Of a stretch of 64,000 nt of DNA, positions 19,307-28,966 are shown one piece after another. Source of the stretch: Aeriscardovia aeriphila (GTDB lineage: Bacteria > Actinomycetota > Actinomycetes > Actinomycetales > Bifidobacteriaceae); the NCBI RefSeq assembly GCF_002259595.1, contig NZ_MWWU01000002.1:496001-560000 (forward strand), in the 5' to 3' direction. The position numbers and the translations under genes were made by a program. The notes below the pieces were generated by a model. The model made no database searches. It was not told the origin of the DNA and was given only the letters and a program-made list of their open reading frames with translations. Position 1 is the first letter of the stretch; each line of letters starts with the position of its first letter.

Positions 19307-21673
19307 TCAAGCGTCGATTTGCGAACGGTCGAACGTATCAGCATTATCGACAATGAACTGCTTGCGCGGAGGAACCTCATCGCCCATCAGCAGGCTGAAA
19401 ATCTCATCTGCATGAGTGGCATCATCCATCGTAATGCGACGCAGCAAGCGCGAGCGCGGGTCCATCGTGGTTTCTGCTAACTGATCAGCATCCATCTCAC
19501 CCAAACCCTTGTAGCGCTGCACATCTGGATCATAGGTGATATGCTTCTTATCCAATTCGGCAAGCTTTTCGCTCAACTGCTCCTCCGAGTAGGTGTAGAG
19601 CAACTCCCCTTTATGCGAACCCGTCAAAGCGATACGGTGCAGTGGCGGAACAGCAGCATACACATGGCCCGCCTCAATAAGCGGACGCATATAGCGGTAG
19701 AAGAGTGTGAGTAGAAGAATGCGAATGTGTGCACCATCCACATCTGCATCAGTCATCATGACAATCTTGTTGTACCGAGCCAAGGAAAGGTCGAAATCCT
19801 TACCCGAGCCAGCACCAATCACCTGGATGATGGCCGAGCATTCTGCATTGTTAAGCATCTGGTTCAAGCTCGCCTTTTCCACGTTTAAAATCTTGCCGCG
19901 AATTGGCAGCAAAGCTTGGAAAGTCGAGTTACGTGCAGCCTTAGCAGTACCGAGTGCAGAATCGCCCTCGACGATGAACAACTCAGCAATATCGTCGTTA
20001 CCTGAAAGGCAGTCGGAGAGCTTGGCAGGCATGGCGGCTGATTCCAGAGCGTTCTTACGCCTGGTGACTTCCTTGGCCTTATGTGCCTGAATGCGTGCAT
20101 GCATTTCGCCCGAGATCTTCTCCAGCACATTCTGCGCTTGCACCTTGAAGCCGCGGCGTGAACCGGTGATCATCTCACCAAACTGCTTGTTGGTAATGCG
20201 CGTGACGATCGGCTTGACCTGTGCGGTGCCGAGAATATCCTTCGTCTGGCCTTGGAACTGCGGTTCCGGAATGCGCACGGCAACCACAGCTACCAGACCG
20301 GCGCTCAGATCGTCGCGTTCGATCTTTTGGTTGCTATCCTTGAGGTTCACCTTGTACTTGCGTGCGTTGGCTTCCATGGTGGAGCGAATCTGCTTGGTTA
20401 CCGCGTTGAGGAAGCCGTCCACATGAGTTCCGCCGCCGGGGGTTTCCACGACGTTGACGAAGCTTCGAATCTCCGTGTCGTAGCCGGACGTCCAGCGCAG
20501 TGCGATGTCGACGTCGCAATCGCGCTCCACGGTTGCTGCATGCAGCTCGTCGTTGGCGTCGACTTGCTGAGTTTCTTCCTTGTAGGTGGCGTGACCAGTA
20601 ATATGCCACACGTCGCATACGGGCTCGCCGTGGGAGAGGAAGTCGACGAAGTCGATGAGCCCGCCTTCATGGTGGAAGGTCTGCAGGCGAGGCATGTTGG
20701 CCAGTTGGTGGGCTTCTTCTCCGGCAACTTTAGCCCTCGTGGTCTCACTTACCGCCTCGTCTTCCTCCAGATTATCAGTGCTCACCTCATCGGTTTCGGG
20801 CTCAGCACTCTCCATTGCGCTGTTATCCAAGTCACGATCCGCAGTCTGATCCGCGTCAGAAACTGCAGACTGACCGTCATAGGTAGATGCGTTCTCACCA
20901 GAAACGGTGGTGTCAGCTGGCTCGCGGTTGACTACTTCGCCATTGATAATCTGGAGGGCATCCTCAGGGGCATACTCATTTTCCACCTCAATGGTGAGGC
21001 TGGGAACCAGGAAGCTTGTTTGACGGACGCGCTCGATGAGCATGTCATAGTCAAAGTGCGCGGTAGCGTTGAAAATTTCCGGGTCAGCCCAATAGCGAAT
21101 GCGCGTACCTGTCTGCTTCTTGGGAACGCTACCCACAATTGCGAGCTCGGTTGGCCTGCCCTTGCGCGTCTTCTTAAAAGGAGAGTTCGGGCTGGGCTGC
21201 GCAGGATCAGTGTCGGTGTAAACGCCTGGATGACCCAGGTGGAATTGCATCTGGTGGGTTTTGCCATCACGGTCAACTTGCACGTCGAAACGCGAACTCA
21301 AAGCGTTGACCACAGAAGAGCCCACACCATGCAAACCGCCAGACTGGTTGTAGCTGGACTCGCCAAACTTTGCACCAGCGTGAAGCTTGGTAAGAACAAC
21401 TTCCACACCAGAAAGGCCCGTTTTCGGTTCGGTGTCCACCGGGATACCGCGGCCGTTATCTTGCACTTCGACAGAACCGTCGTTGTGCAAAATCACGCGG
21501 ATTTTGGTGCAGACTCCGGCGAGTGCTTCATCGACGGAATTATCGATGATTTCCCACAGGCAGTGCATGAGGCCAAGAGTGTCGGTGGTTCCGATGTACA
21601 TGCCAGGACGTTTCCTGACGGCATCCAAACCTTCGAGAACTGCAATATTTTTCGAGGAGTAAGACGTTGCCAC
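19307..21673 (-). CDS. parE: Type IIA DNA topoisomerase subunit B (ParE/GyrB-like)
   Basis: ATPase subunit partner of the convergent ParC-like protein; 788 residues, longer than usual. GHKL ATPase motifs: EIIDNSVDEALAG, DNGRGIPVD, GGLHGVGSSVVNALS. TOPRIM motifs: EGDSALGTAKAARNS, MMTDADVDGAHIRILLLTLFYRYM, and YKGLGEMDADQL. Between the GHKL and transducer domains (about residues 245-340) lies an acidic, Ser/Thr-rich insert of roughly 95 residues absent from ordinary ParE/GyrB; two AGATTATCA motifs fall at 20769 and 20944, in or next to that insert. The GTG start at 21673 has AAGGG upstream. The family ending is intact. Confidence 0.92.
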   Translation of the reverse strand: MATSYSSKNIAVLEGLDAVRKRPGMYIGTTDTLGLMHCLWEIIDNSVDEALAGVCTKIRVILHNDGSVEVQDNGRGIPVDTEPKTGLSGVEVVLTKLHAGAKFGESSYNQSGGLHGVGSSVVNALSSRFDVQVDRDGKTHQMQFHLGHPGVYTDTDPAQPSPNSPFKKTRKGRPTELAIVGSVPKKQTGTRIRYWADPEIFNATAHFDYDMLIERVRQTSFLVPSLTIEVENEYAPEDALQIINGEVVNREPADTTVSGENASTYDGQSAVSDADQTADRDLDNSAMESAEPETDEVSTDNLEEDEAVSETTRAKVAGEEAHQLANMPRLQTFHHEGGLIDFVDFLSHGEPVCDVWHITGHATYKEETQQVDANDELHAATVERDCDVDIALRWTSGYDTEIRSFVNVVETPGGGTHVDGFLNAVTKQIRSTMEANARKYKVNLKDSNQKIERDDLSAGLVAVVAVRIPEPQFQGQTKDILGTAQVKPIVTRITNKQFGEMITGSRRGFKVQAQNVLEKISGEMHARIQAHKAKEVTRRKNALESAAMPAKLSDCLSGNDDIAELFIVEGDSALGTAKAARNSTFQALLPIRGKILNVEKASLNQMLNNAECSAIIQVIGAGSGKDFDLSLARYNKIVMMTDADVDGAHIRILLLTLFYRYMRPLIEAGHVYAAVPPLHRIALTGSHKGELLYTYSEEQLSEKLAELDKKHITYDPDVQRYKGLGEMDADQLAETTMDPRSRLLRRITMDDATHADEIFSLLMGDEVPPRKQFIVDNADTFDRSQIDA

Positions 21674-21724
21674 TTATTCACCCTTTCGACTGCCTCAGTT
21701 TAGCCACGTGCAAATGACAAAACA

Positions 21725-21748
21725 AAGGCCGGCATGTTTGCCGGCCTT
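21725..21748 (-). terminator. Terminator after rpoD
   Basis: AAGGCCGGC/GCCGGCCTT with a 6-base loop; in the minus direction it is followed by TGTTTTGT. It lies just past the sigma factor stop at 21758. Confidence 0.85.
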
Positions 21749-21757
21749 CAGACGAAC

Positions 21758-23287
21758 TCAGTCGTCCAAGAAATCCTTCAATGGACGCAAGCTGCTCTTT
21801 TCCTTGAGCTTCTTCATCGTCTTCGCCTCGATCTGGCGAATACGTTCGCGGGTAACGTCCCACACGCGACCGATATCATCCAAGGTCTTGGACTGGCCGT
21901 CATCCAAGCCGTAGCGCATACGAATCACGGATGCGTCACGCTCATTCAAAGTGCTGAGAACATCGCGCAACTGCTCCTGCAACAGGGAGAAGCTGACGGC
22001 ATCCTGTGGAGCGATGGCATCGGTATCCTCGATCAAATCGCCGAACTCGGAGTCGCCATCCTCGCCCAGAGGAGTGTGCAGGGAGATTGGTTCGCGACCA
22101 TACTTCTGCACTTCTTCGACCTTCTCGACTGGCATATCGAGTTCTTTTGCCAACTCGTCGGGGGTTGGTTCGCGACCGAAGTCCTGCAACATCTGACGCT
22201 GAACGCGAGACAGCTTGTTGATGACTTCGACCATGTGCACAGGAACACGAATGGTGCGAGCCTGGTCGGCCATAGCGCGAGTGATAGCCTGACGAATCCA
22301 CCAGGTTGCGTAGGTGGAGAACTTGAAGCCCTTCTTCCAATCGAACTTTTCGACGGCGCGAATCAGGCCCAAGTTTCCTTCCTGAATAAGGTCGAGGAAG
22401 AGCATGCCACGGCCGGTGTAACGCTTAGCCAAGGACACCACGAGTCGAAGGTTTGCTTCAAGCAGGTGGTCCTTTGCCTTGCGACCATCGTTAGCAGCCC
22501 ACTTGAGCTCACGCTTACGCTTGAAGCTCATACCCTCACCCTCAGTGTCCAGAAGGTGCTGAGCATACAGGCCTGCCTCAATACGCTCGGAAAGGTCAAC
22601 CTCTTGAGCAGCGGTCAACAGCGGAACGCGACCAATCTGCTTCAAGTAGTCCTTCACCGGGTCGGCAGTAGCACCGGAGGACACCACACGCCTCTTCGGG
22701 TTGCCCGAAGGAGTGACATCCTCATCGTCGTCATCGTCGTTGCTCACGACGTAGGCGCCGCTCATGCCTGGCTGGGCGACCTTCTTCTTACGCTTTTTGC
22801 CGAAGTAATCGGCGATGGTTTCACCAGGAATGGTAGTCGACGAGACGGTTGGGCGCTCGGCGTTGGCAGACTCGGTGACGGTGACAGAATCATCATCGTC
22901 ATCATCCTCGTCTAAGTCATCGTCGAGGTCGCCAGAATCGTCGTAGTCGTCGTTGTCCTCATCCTCATCGGTATCGAGGTCGAGGTCATCCAAGTCAAAG
23001 TCTTCGCCGTCGTCGAGAGGCATGTCTTCGTCGAAGTCCTCAGCAGAACGATCGTCCTCGAGGTCGTCAACCTCTGCTTCCTTTTCCTTCTTGTCAGCAG
23101 GGGTGGCCTTAGCGGCAGCTCGTGTGCTTTTCGCCTTGGAGCTCTTTCGTGTGGTCTTCTTCGGCTTTACTGCCTTCGCAGCTTCTTCATCCTCAGAATC
23201 ATCCACTGTTTGAGTGGCCTCTTCAGCTTTCTTGGTTGTAGCCTTTGCTGCAGTTTTCTTTGCTGAAGACTGTGTGGCTCGTGTCAC
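21758..23287 (-). CDS. rpoD: Principal RNA polymerase sigma factor (HrdB/SigA type)
   Basis: Primary sigma-70 factor recognising housekeeping promoters; 509 residues from the GTG at 23287, which lies 7 bases after AGGAGG (a TTG at 23290 is the alternative). The N-terminus is Ala/Lys/Thr-rich, then strongly acidic (long Asp/Glu runs near 70-130), as in other actinobacterial HrdB proteins. Conserved regions follow: 1.2 ([17 protein letters not shown]), 2.1-2.4 ([55 protein letters not shown]), 3 ([15 protein letters not shown]) and 4.2 ([24 protein letters not shown]). A 17-base inverted repeat (GTTACC-N5-GGTAAC, 23308-23324) in the leader could fold just before the ribosome site. Confidence 0.96.
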   Translation of the reverse strand: MTRATQSSAKKTAAKATTKKAEEATQTVDDSEDEEAAKAVKPKKTTRKSSKAKSTRAAAKATPADKKEKEAEVDDLEDDRSAEDFDEDMPLDDGEDFDLDDLDLDTDEDEDNDDYDDSGDLDDDLDEDDDDDDSVTVTESANAERPTVSSTTIPGETIADYFGKKRKKKVAQPGMSGAYVVSNDDDDDEDVTPSGNPKRRVVSSGATADPVKDYLKQIGRVPLLTAAQEVDLSERIEAGLYAQHLLDTEGEGMSFKRKRELKWAANDGRKAKDHLLEANLRLVVSLAKRYTGRGMLFLDLIQEGNLGLIRAVEKFDWKKGFKFSTYATWWIRQAITRAMADQARTIRVPVHMVEVINKLSRVQRQMLQDFGREPTPDELAKELDMPVEKVEEVQKYGREPISLHTPLGEDGDSEFGDLIEDTDAIAPQDAVSFSLLQEQLRDVLSTLNERDASVIRMRYGLDDGQSKTLDDIGRVWDVTRERIRQIEAKTMKKLKEKSSLRPLKDFLDD

Positions 23288-23455
23288 CAAATGCCCTCCT
23301 CATCACAGTTACCTTCGTGGTAACAAGCAAACTCCACCAAGGCTATAAACAGTTAAGAAGGCTATTTTATTCCCATGCCACGAAATCCTACGCGAGTTGA
23401 CACTCAATGAGCTCGCTCGCCCATCGAGAGGACCGTCAGCCTCTTGCCCACACGC

Positions 23456-24352
23456 TTAGGCTACGGGCCAGTGCGGTTCACTCTTCCAATGCGCAAGAAC
23501 TCCGGCCTCATTCGCTTTCACCACAATACGAGCTAATGAGCACTGCGGGTCAAGGTCGAGTGCTTGGAATGCTAATGCCGTACTTTCCGCCACCCTTCCA
23601 CCCCACCATAACAAGTAGGAACTCATTGCGAGAGGTTGCACCCTATCTGCACCTTCTAATTGTTGTAGCGCGCATAACAGAAAACTCACTGCGCGTGAAG
23701 CCCGGCACAGCAGATATTCTTGAGGCTTCTTCAATGCAGCCGTCAAATGCTCAGTGATCGCCTGCTGAGAGGTCGGCGCATGTGGAGTAAACGCCACATC
23801 AACAAGCTGCTCGAACGTCAGGCTCGTAAAGTTGCACAGCAGTATGGCATCGCGAAACGCGAGGCAATTGTGGCAGGCGTAAGCAAACAACGCAACCATA
23901 CGCTCTCCCGCTCCACCTCTCACCTGCTGAGAATCATCCGCGGCGGCAGAACCATCGAAAAGTGCGCCTACTTGCCTACTCACCTGCTCCCCAATATCAA
24001 AAGAGGGGTTAGTGGAGACGAATTTAACAACGTCCTCTATTTGCTGCTCGCTCACAGGTGCTTCGCTGAAACGTCGCTTTACCGGCTTTTCGCATTGAAC
24101 GAGGCTATACCACCACAGCAGAATGGGCAGGTAGGCAGCGAATTCAAAGCTCCTCCACAGTTCTACTCCTCGTGAGAGCGGACCAGTTCGCGAGGTCAGC
24201 GGTTGGCTTTTCGCTCCCCGTTTTTCCGCGGATTGCCCTTGAATGGCACTGCGTAGCGGGTCAGTGGTGATGGTTGCAGTGTAACGCAAGAATTCTTTAT
24301 GCGCATGCTCCACGAAGGTTAGCGCAGAAGTCATGTAAGTAGAGGGTAACAT
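23456..24352 (-). CDS. DUF4192-like protein
   Basis: A 298-residue soluble protein that resembles the C-terminal part of actinobacterial DUF4192 proteins: the ending SSYLLWWGGRVAESTALAFQALDLDPQCSLARIVVKANEAG matches the family's WxxG-x5-A-x-A-L-x-x-AL-x-x-DP-x-x-(S/R)LA-x-L pattern. The N-terminal half is less recognisable and the protein is somewhat shorter than the usual 350-400 residues. Function of the family is unknown. The ATG at 24352 follows AAAGGACGAGCA. It is divergent from the prenyl synthase gene. Confidence 0.65.
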   Translation of the reverse strand: MLPSTYMTSALTFVEHAHKEFLRYTATITTDPLRSAIQGQSAEKRGAKSQPLTSRTGPLSRGVELWRSFEFAAYLPILLWWYSLVQCEKPVKRRFSEAPVSEQQIEDVVKFVSTNPSFDIGEQVSRQVGALFDGSAAADDSQQVRGGAGERMVALFAYACHNCLAFRDAILLCNFTSLTFEQLVDVAFTPHAPTSQQAITEHLTAALKKPQEYLLCRASRAVSFLLCALQQLEGADRVQPLAMSSYLLWWGGRVAESTALAFQALDLDPQCSLARIVVKANEAGVLAHWKSEPHWPVA

Positions 24353-24503
24353 TGCTCGTCCTTTCGTCGGTTGACTGATAATCTCAGGAAATCAGAGAAA
24401 GCAAGGGCGAACATGTTTTTTCTCAAAATGTGGATAAGTTGCGAGTGGGAAGCGAAACGCGCCTCAGAGTAGGATTTGAGTGGGGACCAACGGGAGGTAC
24501 ATT

Positions 24504-25862
24504 GTGGATTGGTACAGCAGTGCAAAAGATCAGGTAAACCAGCGTTTGCGCGCGCTAATCAGCGAACTGGCCTACCCTGACCCGGATTCCACGCCGTCGG
24601 CTGCCCTCATGCGTGCTGTTGCTGAGCAGGCGCACTCTTCTGATGAGGGTGGCAAGCGTCTGAGAGCCCTGGGTTTGCTTGCTTTTGCCGCGCTCAACCC
24701 TCGCAGCGACCCTCGCAATAACTCTGACGCCACCTCGAGCCCCGCCGCTACCCCTACCTCTGAGCCGCTCGATCCTTTTGCCCTCGACCTTGCTTGCGCG
24801 CTTGAGCTGTTCCAAACGGGAGCTCTCGTTCACGACGACATTATGGATGAGTCTGTGCTGCGCCGCGGAGAGGATTCCGCGTGGGTCGCCCTCGCCCAGC
24901 AATATTCGCATTATTCTGAGCTTTTCCACACGAGTGTTGACCAGCACTCCCAGGTGGTGGGTGGCCGCGGTCTGGCGATTATGTTGGGCGATCTTTTTGC
25001 CACTATCTCGCTGATTGCTGCGAATAACGCTTGCTCGCAGGCCCAAGTCGAAACCGCGGTACATCCCCGCATCGAGCCTCAAGCCCACGCTCAAACTCAT
25101 GCTGAGCTTCAAGCCCACGCTCAAACTCACGTTGAGCCTCAAGCTCACGCCGAGTCCCAAGCCCAAACTGCAGCACAGCTCGCCTCTGCCGTCATGACGG
25201 CCATGCTCACCATGCAGCGCGAGGTGGAAATCGGCCAGGTTCTCGACCAGGCGAATTCTATCACGCCGCTTGATAATCCTGAGGAAATCGTCGCTAACTG
25301 TTGGAGCGTCTATGAGCGCAAAACGGCCTCTTACACCAGCATCATTCCGTTTACTTTGGGCTTGTTGTGCGCCGGGCTTGACGAGAATTTCGCCAGATTA
25401 TCAGGCTTCGAGATTGGCAGGACGGTAGGAATCGGCTTTCAAATCCACGATGATCTGATGGACGTTGTGCCCTCGAACCCGCCCACGGGCAAACCTCTCG
25501 GCGGTGATATTCGTGAAGGCAAGCGCACTATTTTGCTCGCTGACGCCCTGATTTTGGCCGACCCGGATGACCGCCACACCCTCATTAACCTGTACAGCAA
25601 GTCTGCGCGCACCAACGAAGATGTTGCTCAAGTAATGGCTATTTTCCAGCGCTCTGGAGCTATCGAACGCTCCTGGCAGCGCTTGCAGGAGCTGAAGCAT
25701 TCCTCCGACGAGGCTTTGGATAAGCTGGAACACGCTCTGCACGCTCAAGCTTCTGGCCAAGACGAACCTCAAGCCCAACACCAGCCGCAAGCGTCACCCA
25801 TTTCCGAGCAAGCCTGGGAGCGAGTGCGCTCAATTTGCGCGCGTATGCTCGGCGTGAAGTGA
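24504..25862 (+). CDS. Polyprenyl (isoprenyl) diphosphate synthase
   Basis: All-trans prenyl chain elongation enzyme condensing isopentenyl diphosphate with allylic diphosphates; 452 residues. The first Asp-rich motif is in ALVHDDIMDESVLRRG and the second in GFQIHDDLMDV; KRTILLADAL also fits. Product length cannot be told from sequence. Compared with the usual 330-370 residues it has an Ala/Gln/His-rich insert (about residues 190-225) encoded by an imperfect 30-bp tandem repeat, and a long loop near residue 75. The GTG at 24504 is 6 bases after GGGAGG; the longer frame from 24480 lacks a site. It is followed 50 bases later by the kinase gene, likely the same transcript. Confidence 0.87.
   Translation: MDWYSSAKDQVNQRLRALISELAYPDPDSTPSAALMRAVAEQAHSSDEGGKRLRALGLLAFAALNPRSDPRNNSDATSSPAATPTSEPLDPFALDLACALELFQTGALVHDDIMDESVLRRGEDSAWVALAQQYSHYSELFHTSVDQHSQVVGGRGLAIMLGDLFATISLIAANNACSQAQVETAVHPRIEPQAHAQTHAELQAHAQTHVEPQAHAESQAQTAAQLASAVMTAMLTMQREVEIGQVLDQANSITPLDNPEEIVANCWSVYERKTASYTSIIPFTLGLLCAGLDENFARLSGFEIGRTVGIGFQIHDDLMDVVPSNPPTGKPLGGDIREGKRTILLADALILADPDDRHTLINLYSKSARTNEDVAQVMAIFQRSGAIERSWQRLQELKHSSDEALDKLEHALHAQASGQDEPQAQHQPQASPISEQAWERVRSICARMLGVK
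25072..25165 (+). repeat. Imperfect 30-bp tandem repeat inside the prenyl synthase gene
   Basis: Roughly three units beginning GAGC(C/T)TCAAGC encode the repeat EPQAHAQTHA / ELQAHAQTHV / EPQAHAESQA. Unit length is a multiple of three, so copy-number change keeps the frame. Confidence 0.8.
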
Positions 25863-25909
25863 AGCAGCCCTCGCCTGCCAAATAGCTTGTCACGGTTAGT
25901 ATAGGAAGA

Positions 25910-28114
25910 ATGAACATGAGTGAGATTATCGACGGGCGTTACGCTATTGAAAAGCTTCTCGCGCAAGGCGGTATGGCAAGTGTTTACGTTGCCATGGATC
26001 AGCGCTTGGAGCGTCGTGTTGCGCTCAAGATCATCCACTCGGGCCTCGCTCATGGCGAGCACGGCGAGCAATTCCGCCGCCGTTTCCACACGGAAGCCAC
26101 TGCAGCTGCTCGTGTGGCCAATAATCACATCGTTCAGGTTTATGACACTGGCACCACATCTACTGGCCTGCCCTACCTCGTCATGGAGTACGTTGAAGGC
26201 CAGGATCTGCGTCACGTTCTCGAAACTTCTGCGCCGCTGAGCGTGAAGGATACGCTCAACATTCTTACCGCTGTTTTCGATGGCTTGGCGGCCGCCCATT
26301 CGGCTGGTATTACGCATCGGGATATGAAGCCAGAAAACGTGCTCATTTCCTCTCGCGGCGTTGTGAAAATCGGCGATTTTGGCTTGGCAAAAATGATGAG
26401 TACGCAGACTACCGGTACGTCGGGGCTCATGCTCGCCACTGCCGCATATGTGGCGCCAGAAACGTTGGAAAGTGACGTCGTTTCCCCTACTGCCGACGTC
26501 TATTCGGTGGGCATGATGGCCTGGGAAATGCTCACGGGTGACATCCCCTTCCGCTCGGAAAACCCGATGACCATGGTTTTCAAGCATGTCAATCAGGATG
26601 TTCCCTCGCTTACCAGCATCGACCCTCAGTTTGCCCGCCTTGTGGTGGAGTTGGTGGCCACCCTCACTTCTCGTTCGGCGGCGAGCAGGCCTCAGAATGG
26701 TCAAGCTGCTGGCAAGCTTGTTGCGCAGGTGAAGCGTGAGTTGAGCTCTGAGCAGCTCGCTTTTCGGCATGATCCCTCAAGATTACCAGCGTCGTCATCC
26801 GCTCTTTCTGCGCTTGCTGGTGCCGCCCCACGCCACCAGGCTTCAGCTTCCACCGCTCCTGCTCCGTCGGCTTCACGCTTTTCGCAATACCCACAGCGTA
26901 CTGCGGTGCAAACTCCGCAACCTGAAGCGCGTAAGCCTTTCGAAACATTGCCGGACCTTGCGCACAGCGAGAACAGTGCTGGCAGCGCCGCCAATACCCA
27001 AGATTTGCAGAGCGCCTCTTACCCTGTGCACAGCACTACCGCAGCCGCTAGCTCGACTGGCGTGAGTTCCACTCAGCCAACACGCGTCCAAAGCAGATCA
27101 CCGCGTCAGGCCCAGTCCGGTTCTGACTTGCGCTGGCAAACCGTGGTGAGCTCGAAAACCTCAGCACAGCAGGCGACCCGCCCGCTGCCACCTTCCACAC
27201 ATTCTTCCGTGCCAACTCAACCCACAGCGCCGACCCAAGCCATGGCTCGCGGCGCGGCAAAACCAAAGCACACTGGCCGCAAAGTTGCTATCACTGCTCT
27301 CGTCGTGGCCCTTCTCGCCGGCGGTGGTGCAGGCGGCTACTACGCCTGGTATCAGCTCGCCGGCCCGGGCAGTTATCTGCGTATTCCTGCGATCAGCGCA
27401 AGCTGTGACAATCTTTTGTCGACAACTTTGGCCAATGGGGAAACCAGCCAACACCTCGAGAAAGCGCCGACCAGCCCTGCCAGACCGTCGAATTTGCAAG
27501 GCGCCACCGGCCAGTGCGCAGTAGAGGGTAGCGTGTGGAGCGCCTACTCCTCGCGTCTGACTAGCGCGCACGTCAAGGCGAAGGTGAGCGAAGTTTATTC
27601 TGACGCCATCGGCAAGGGCAAGATTATCAGCACGTCCCTGCAGCCGGGCACTTTCATCAAGAAAGACCAGGCATCAATCTCCCTCGTCGTTTCTCAGGGC
27701 CCGCAGCCGGTCATCATTCCTGCAGTCGCCGGAAAGCTCGCCGACGAGGCGCAGAAAGAGCTGGAAAATGCGCACCTGAAGGTGAAAGTCAGCGAAGAGT
27801 TTAGCGATACCGTTGCTCAAGGTGCTGTCATCGCCGTTAAGCCTGGGGAAGGACAGCAGGTTGCGAAAAACTCGGAGATTACCATGGTGGTGTCTCGCGG
27901 CCCAGAAATGGCAACGGTTCCGAACGTCATCGGCTTGTCTAAAGACGATGCGGTCAGCAAGCTGGAAGCCTTGGGCTTTGAGGTGAAAACGCAGAAGTCG
28001 CTGATCGGCGAACTGCTCCACCAGGTGTTCAGCCAGTCGATTCCGGGCAACACGAAGGCACGCCTGCGCGATACCAACGGCAAGCCAACCGTCATCACTC
28101 TGACTTTGGTGTAA
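25910..28114 (+). CDS. PASTA-domain Ser/Thr protein kinase (PknB-like)
   Basis: Transmembrane kinase that senses cell-wall fragments through extracellular PASTA domains and phosphorylates division and wall-synthesis proteins; 734 residues. The kinase domain (about 10-275) has LAQGGMASVYVA, ATP Lys40 in VALKII, catalytic Asp138 in HRDMKPENV, Asp156 in DFGLAK, and APE. A 180-residue Pro/Ser/Ala/Gln-rich linker leads to one membrane helix (about 458-483). Outside are three PASTA units (about 555-602, 603-668, 669-734), seen from VSQGP, VSRGP and VPNVIGLSKDDAVSKLEALGF. The ATG at 25916 (7 bases after AGGAAG) is as likely a start as the one given. Neighbours: prenyl synthase upstream, acyltransferase converging. 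Confidence 0.93.
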   Translation: MNMSEIIDGRYAIEKLLAQGGMASVYVAMDQRLERRVALKIIHSGLAHGEHGEQFRRRFHTEATAAARVANNHIVQVYDTGTTSTGLPYLVMEYVEGQDLRHVLETSAPLSVKDTLNILTAVFDGLAAAHSAGITHRDMKPENVLISSRGVVKIGDFGLAKMMSTQTTGTSGLMLATAAYVAPETLESDVVSPTADVYSVGMMAWEMLTGDIPFRSENPMTMVFKHVNQDVPSLTSIDPQFARLVVELVATLTSRSAASRPQNGQAAGKLVAQVKRELSSEQLAFRHDPSRLPASSSALSALAGAAPRHQASASTAPAPSASRFSQYPQRTAVQTPQPEARKPFETLPDLAHSENSAGSAANTQDLQSASYPVHSTTAAASSTGVSSTQPTRVQSRSPRQAQSGSDLRWQTVVSSKTSAQQATRPLPPSTHSSVPTQPTAPTQAMARGAAKPKHTGRKVAITALVVALLAGGGAGGYYAWYQLAGPGSYLRIPAISASCDNLLSTTLANGETSQHLEKAPTSPARPSNLQGATGQCAVEGSVWSAYSSRLTSAHVKAKVSEVYSDAIGKGKIISTSLQPGTFIKKDQASISLVVSQGPQPVIIPAVAGKLADEAQKELENAHLKVKVSEEFSDTVAQGAVIAVKPGEGQQVAKNSEITMVVSRGPEMATVPNVIGLSKDDAVSKLEALGFEVKTQKSLIGELLHQVFSQSIPGNTKARLRDTNGKPTVITLTLV

Positions 28115-28165
28115 CCTCTGATCCCGTCTCTGCAGCGACCCTGCGGAGCGGTCGCCGCGGCGGTC

Positions 28166-28939
28166 TCAGTTGCCCTTTGGCGCGGCCTCTGGCGAAGATT
28201 CTGACGCAGCCGCGGCCGCAAGCTGAGCTTCGCGCTCTTCCTTCATCCGCTTCTTCACCACCTGAGCGTACTCATTCACATACTCTTGGTCGGTAAGCTC
28301 GGCGATCTTCTTCATCATCTGGTCGGTCAGCTCGCGAACCTGCTCATGAGTGGGGTTCTCCACCTTCTCCACCTCAATAGGCTTGCCGTAGCGGATTTCA
28401 ATGTGAACTTTCTTCGGCATCACTTGGCCGATCGGCTGCGCATCATTCGTGCCAATCAAGCCCACAGGAAGAATCGATACCCCAGTTTGCAAAGCCAAAC
28501 GAGCTGCACCCGTATGTCCGCGATACAACTTGCCATCAGGCGAGCGCGTTCCCTCCGGGTGAATGCCGAACACTTCCCCACGCTCCAAAATCTCCTTAGC
28601 GTGCAGCAGTGCATCGGCTGACTTTCCACCGCCCGAACGGTTCACCGGGAAAGTACCCGCCGAGGTGAAGAAGAACTTTTTGAAAGCGCCGCGAATGCCT
28701 TTACCGGTAAAGTACTCTTCCTTGGCCATGTAGTGCACCATGCGCGGGAAGGTCAGCGGGATGACAGCGTCGTCGATCACCGCCAAGTGGTTGGCTGCCA
28801 AAATCAGCGGGCCTGCTTTCGGAATATTTTCCAGGCCTTTCACGGTTGGTGTGAAGCGGCGCCACGCAAATCCACCCAAGACTCGAATATAGAACCAGTA
28901 CAGCTTGAGTGGCCTCTTCATAGTCTTCGCCTTTCCCAC
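28166..28939 (-). CDS. plsC: 1-acyl-sn-glycerol-3-phosphate acyltransferase
   Basis: Membrane-associated acyltransferase that makes phosphatidic acid from lysophosphatidic acid; 257 residues. Family motifs: NHLAVIDDAVIPL (catalytic His-x4-Asp), GTFPVNRSGGGKSAD, FGIHPEGTRSPDGKLYRGHTG and the later VSILPVGLIG. The C-terminus is charged and coiled (KKRMKEEREAQLAAAAA). The GTG at 28939 is preceded by AAGGAG at a 9-base distance; the ATG at 28921 (MKRPLKLYW) also has an AAAGG and may be the true start. The open frame extends to 29062 but would overlap the divergent membrane-protein gene. Confidence 0.9.
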   Translation of the reverse strand: MGKAKTMKRPLKLYWFYIRVLGGFAWRRFTPTVKGLENIPKAGPLILAANHLAVIDDAVIPLTFPRMVHYMAKEEYFTGKGIRGAFKKFFFTSAGTFPVNRSGGGKSADALLHAKEILERGEVFGIHPEGTRSPDGKLYRGHTGAARLALQTGVSILPVGLIGTNDAQPIGQVMPKKVHIEIRYGKPIEVEKVENPTHEQVRELTDQMMKKIAELTDQEYVNEYAQVVKKRMKEEREAQLAAAAASESSPEAAPKGN

Positions 28940-28966
28940 AACGTGAAACTCCTTTAGAATGGGAGC

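Noticed and set aside
20252-21703. A 483-codon open frame on the plus strand
   Set aside because: Antisense to the parE-like gene, whose protein motifs are unmistakable.
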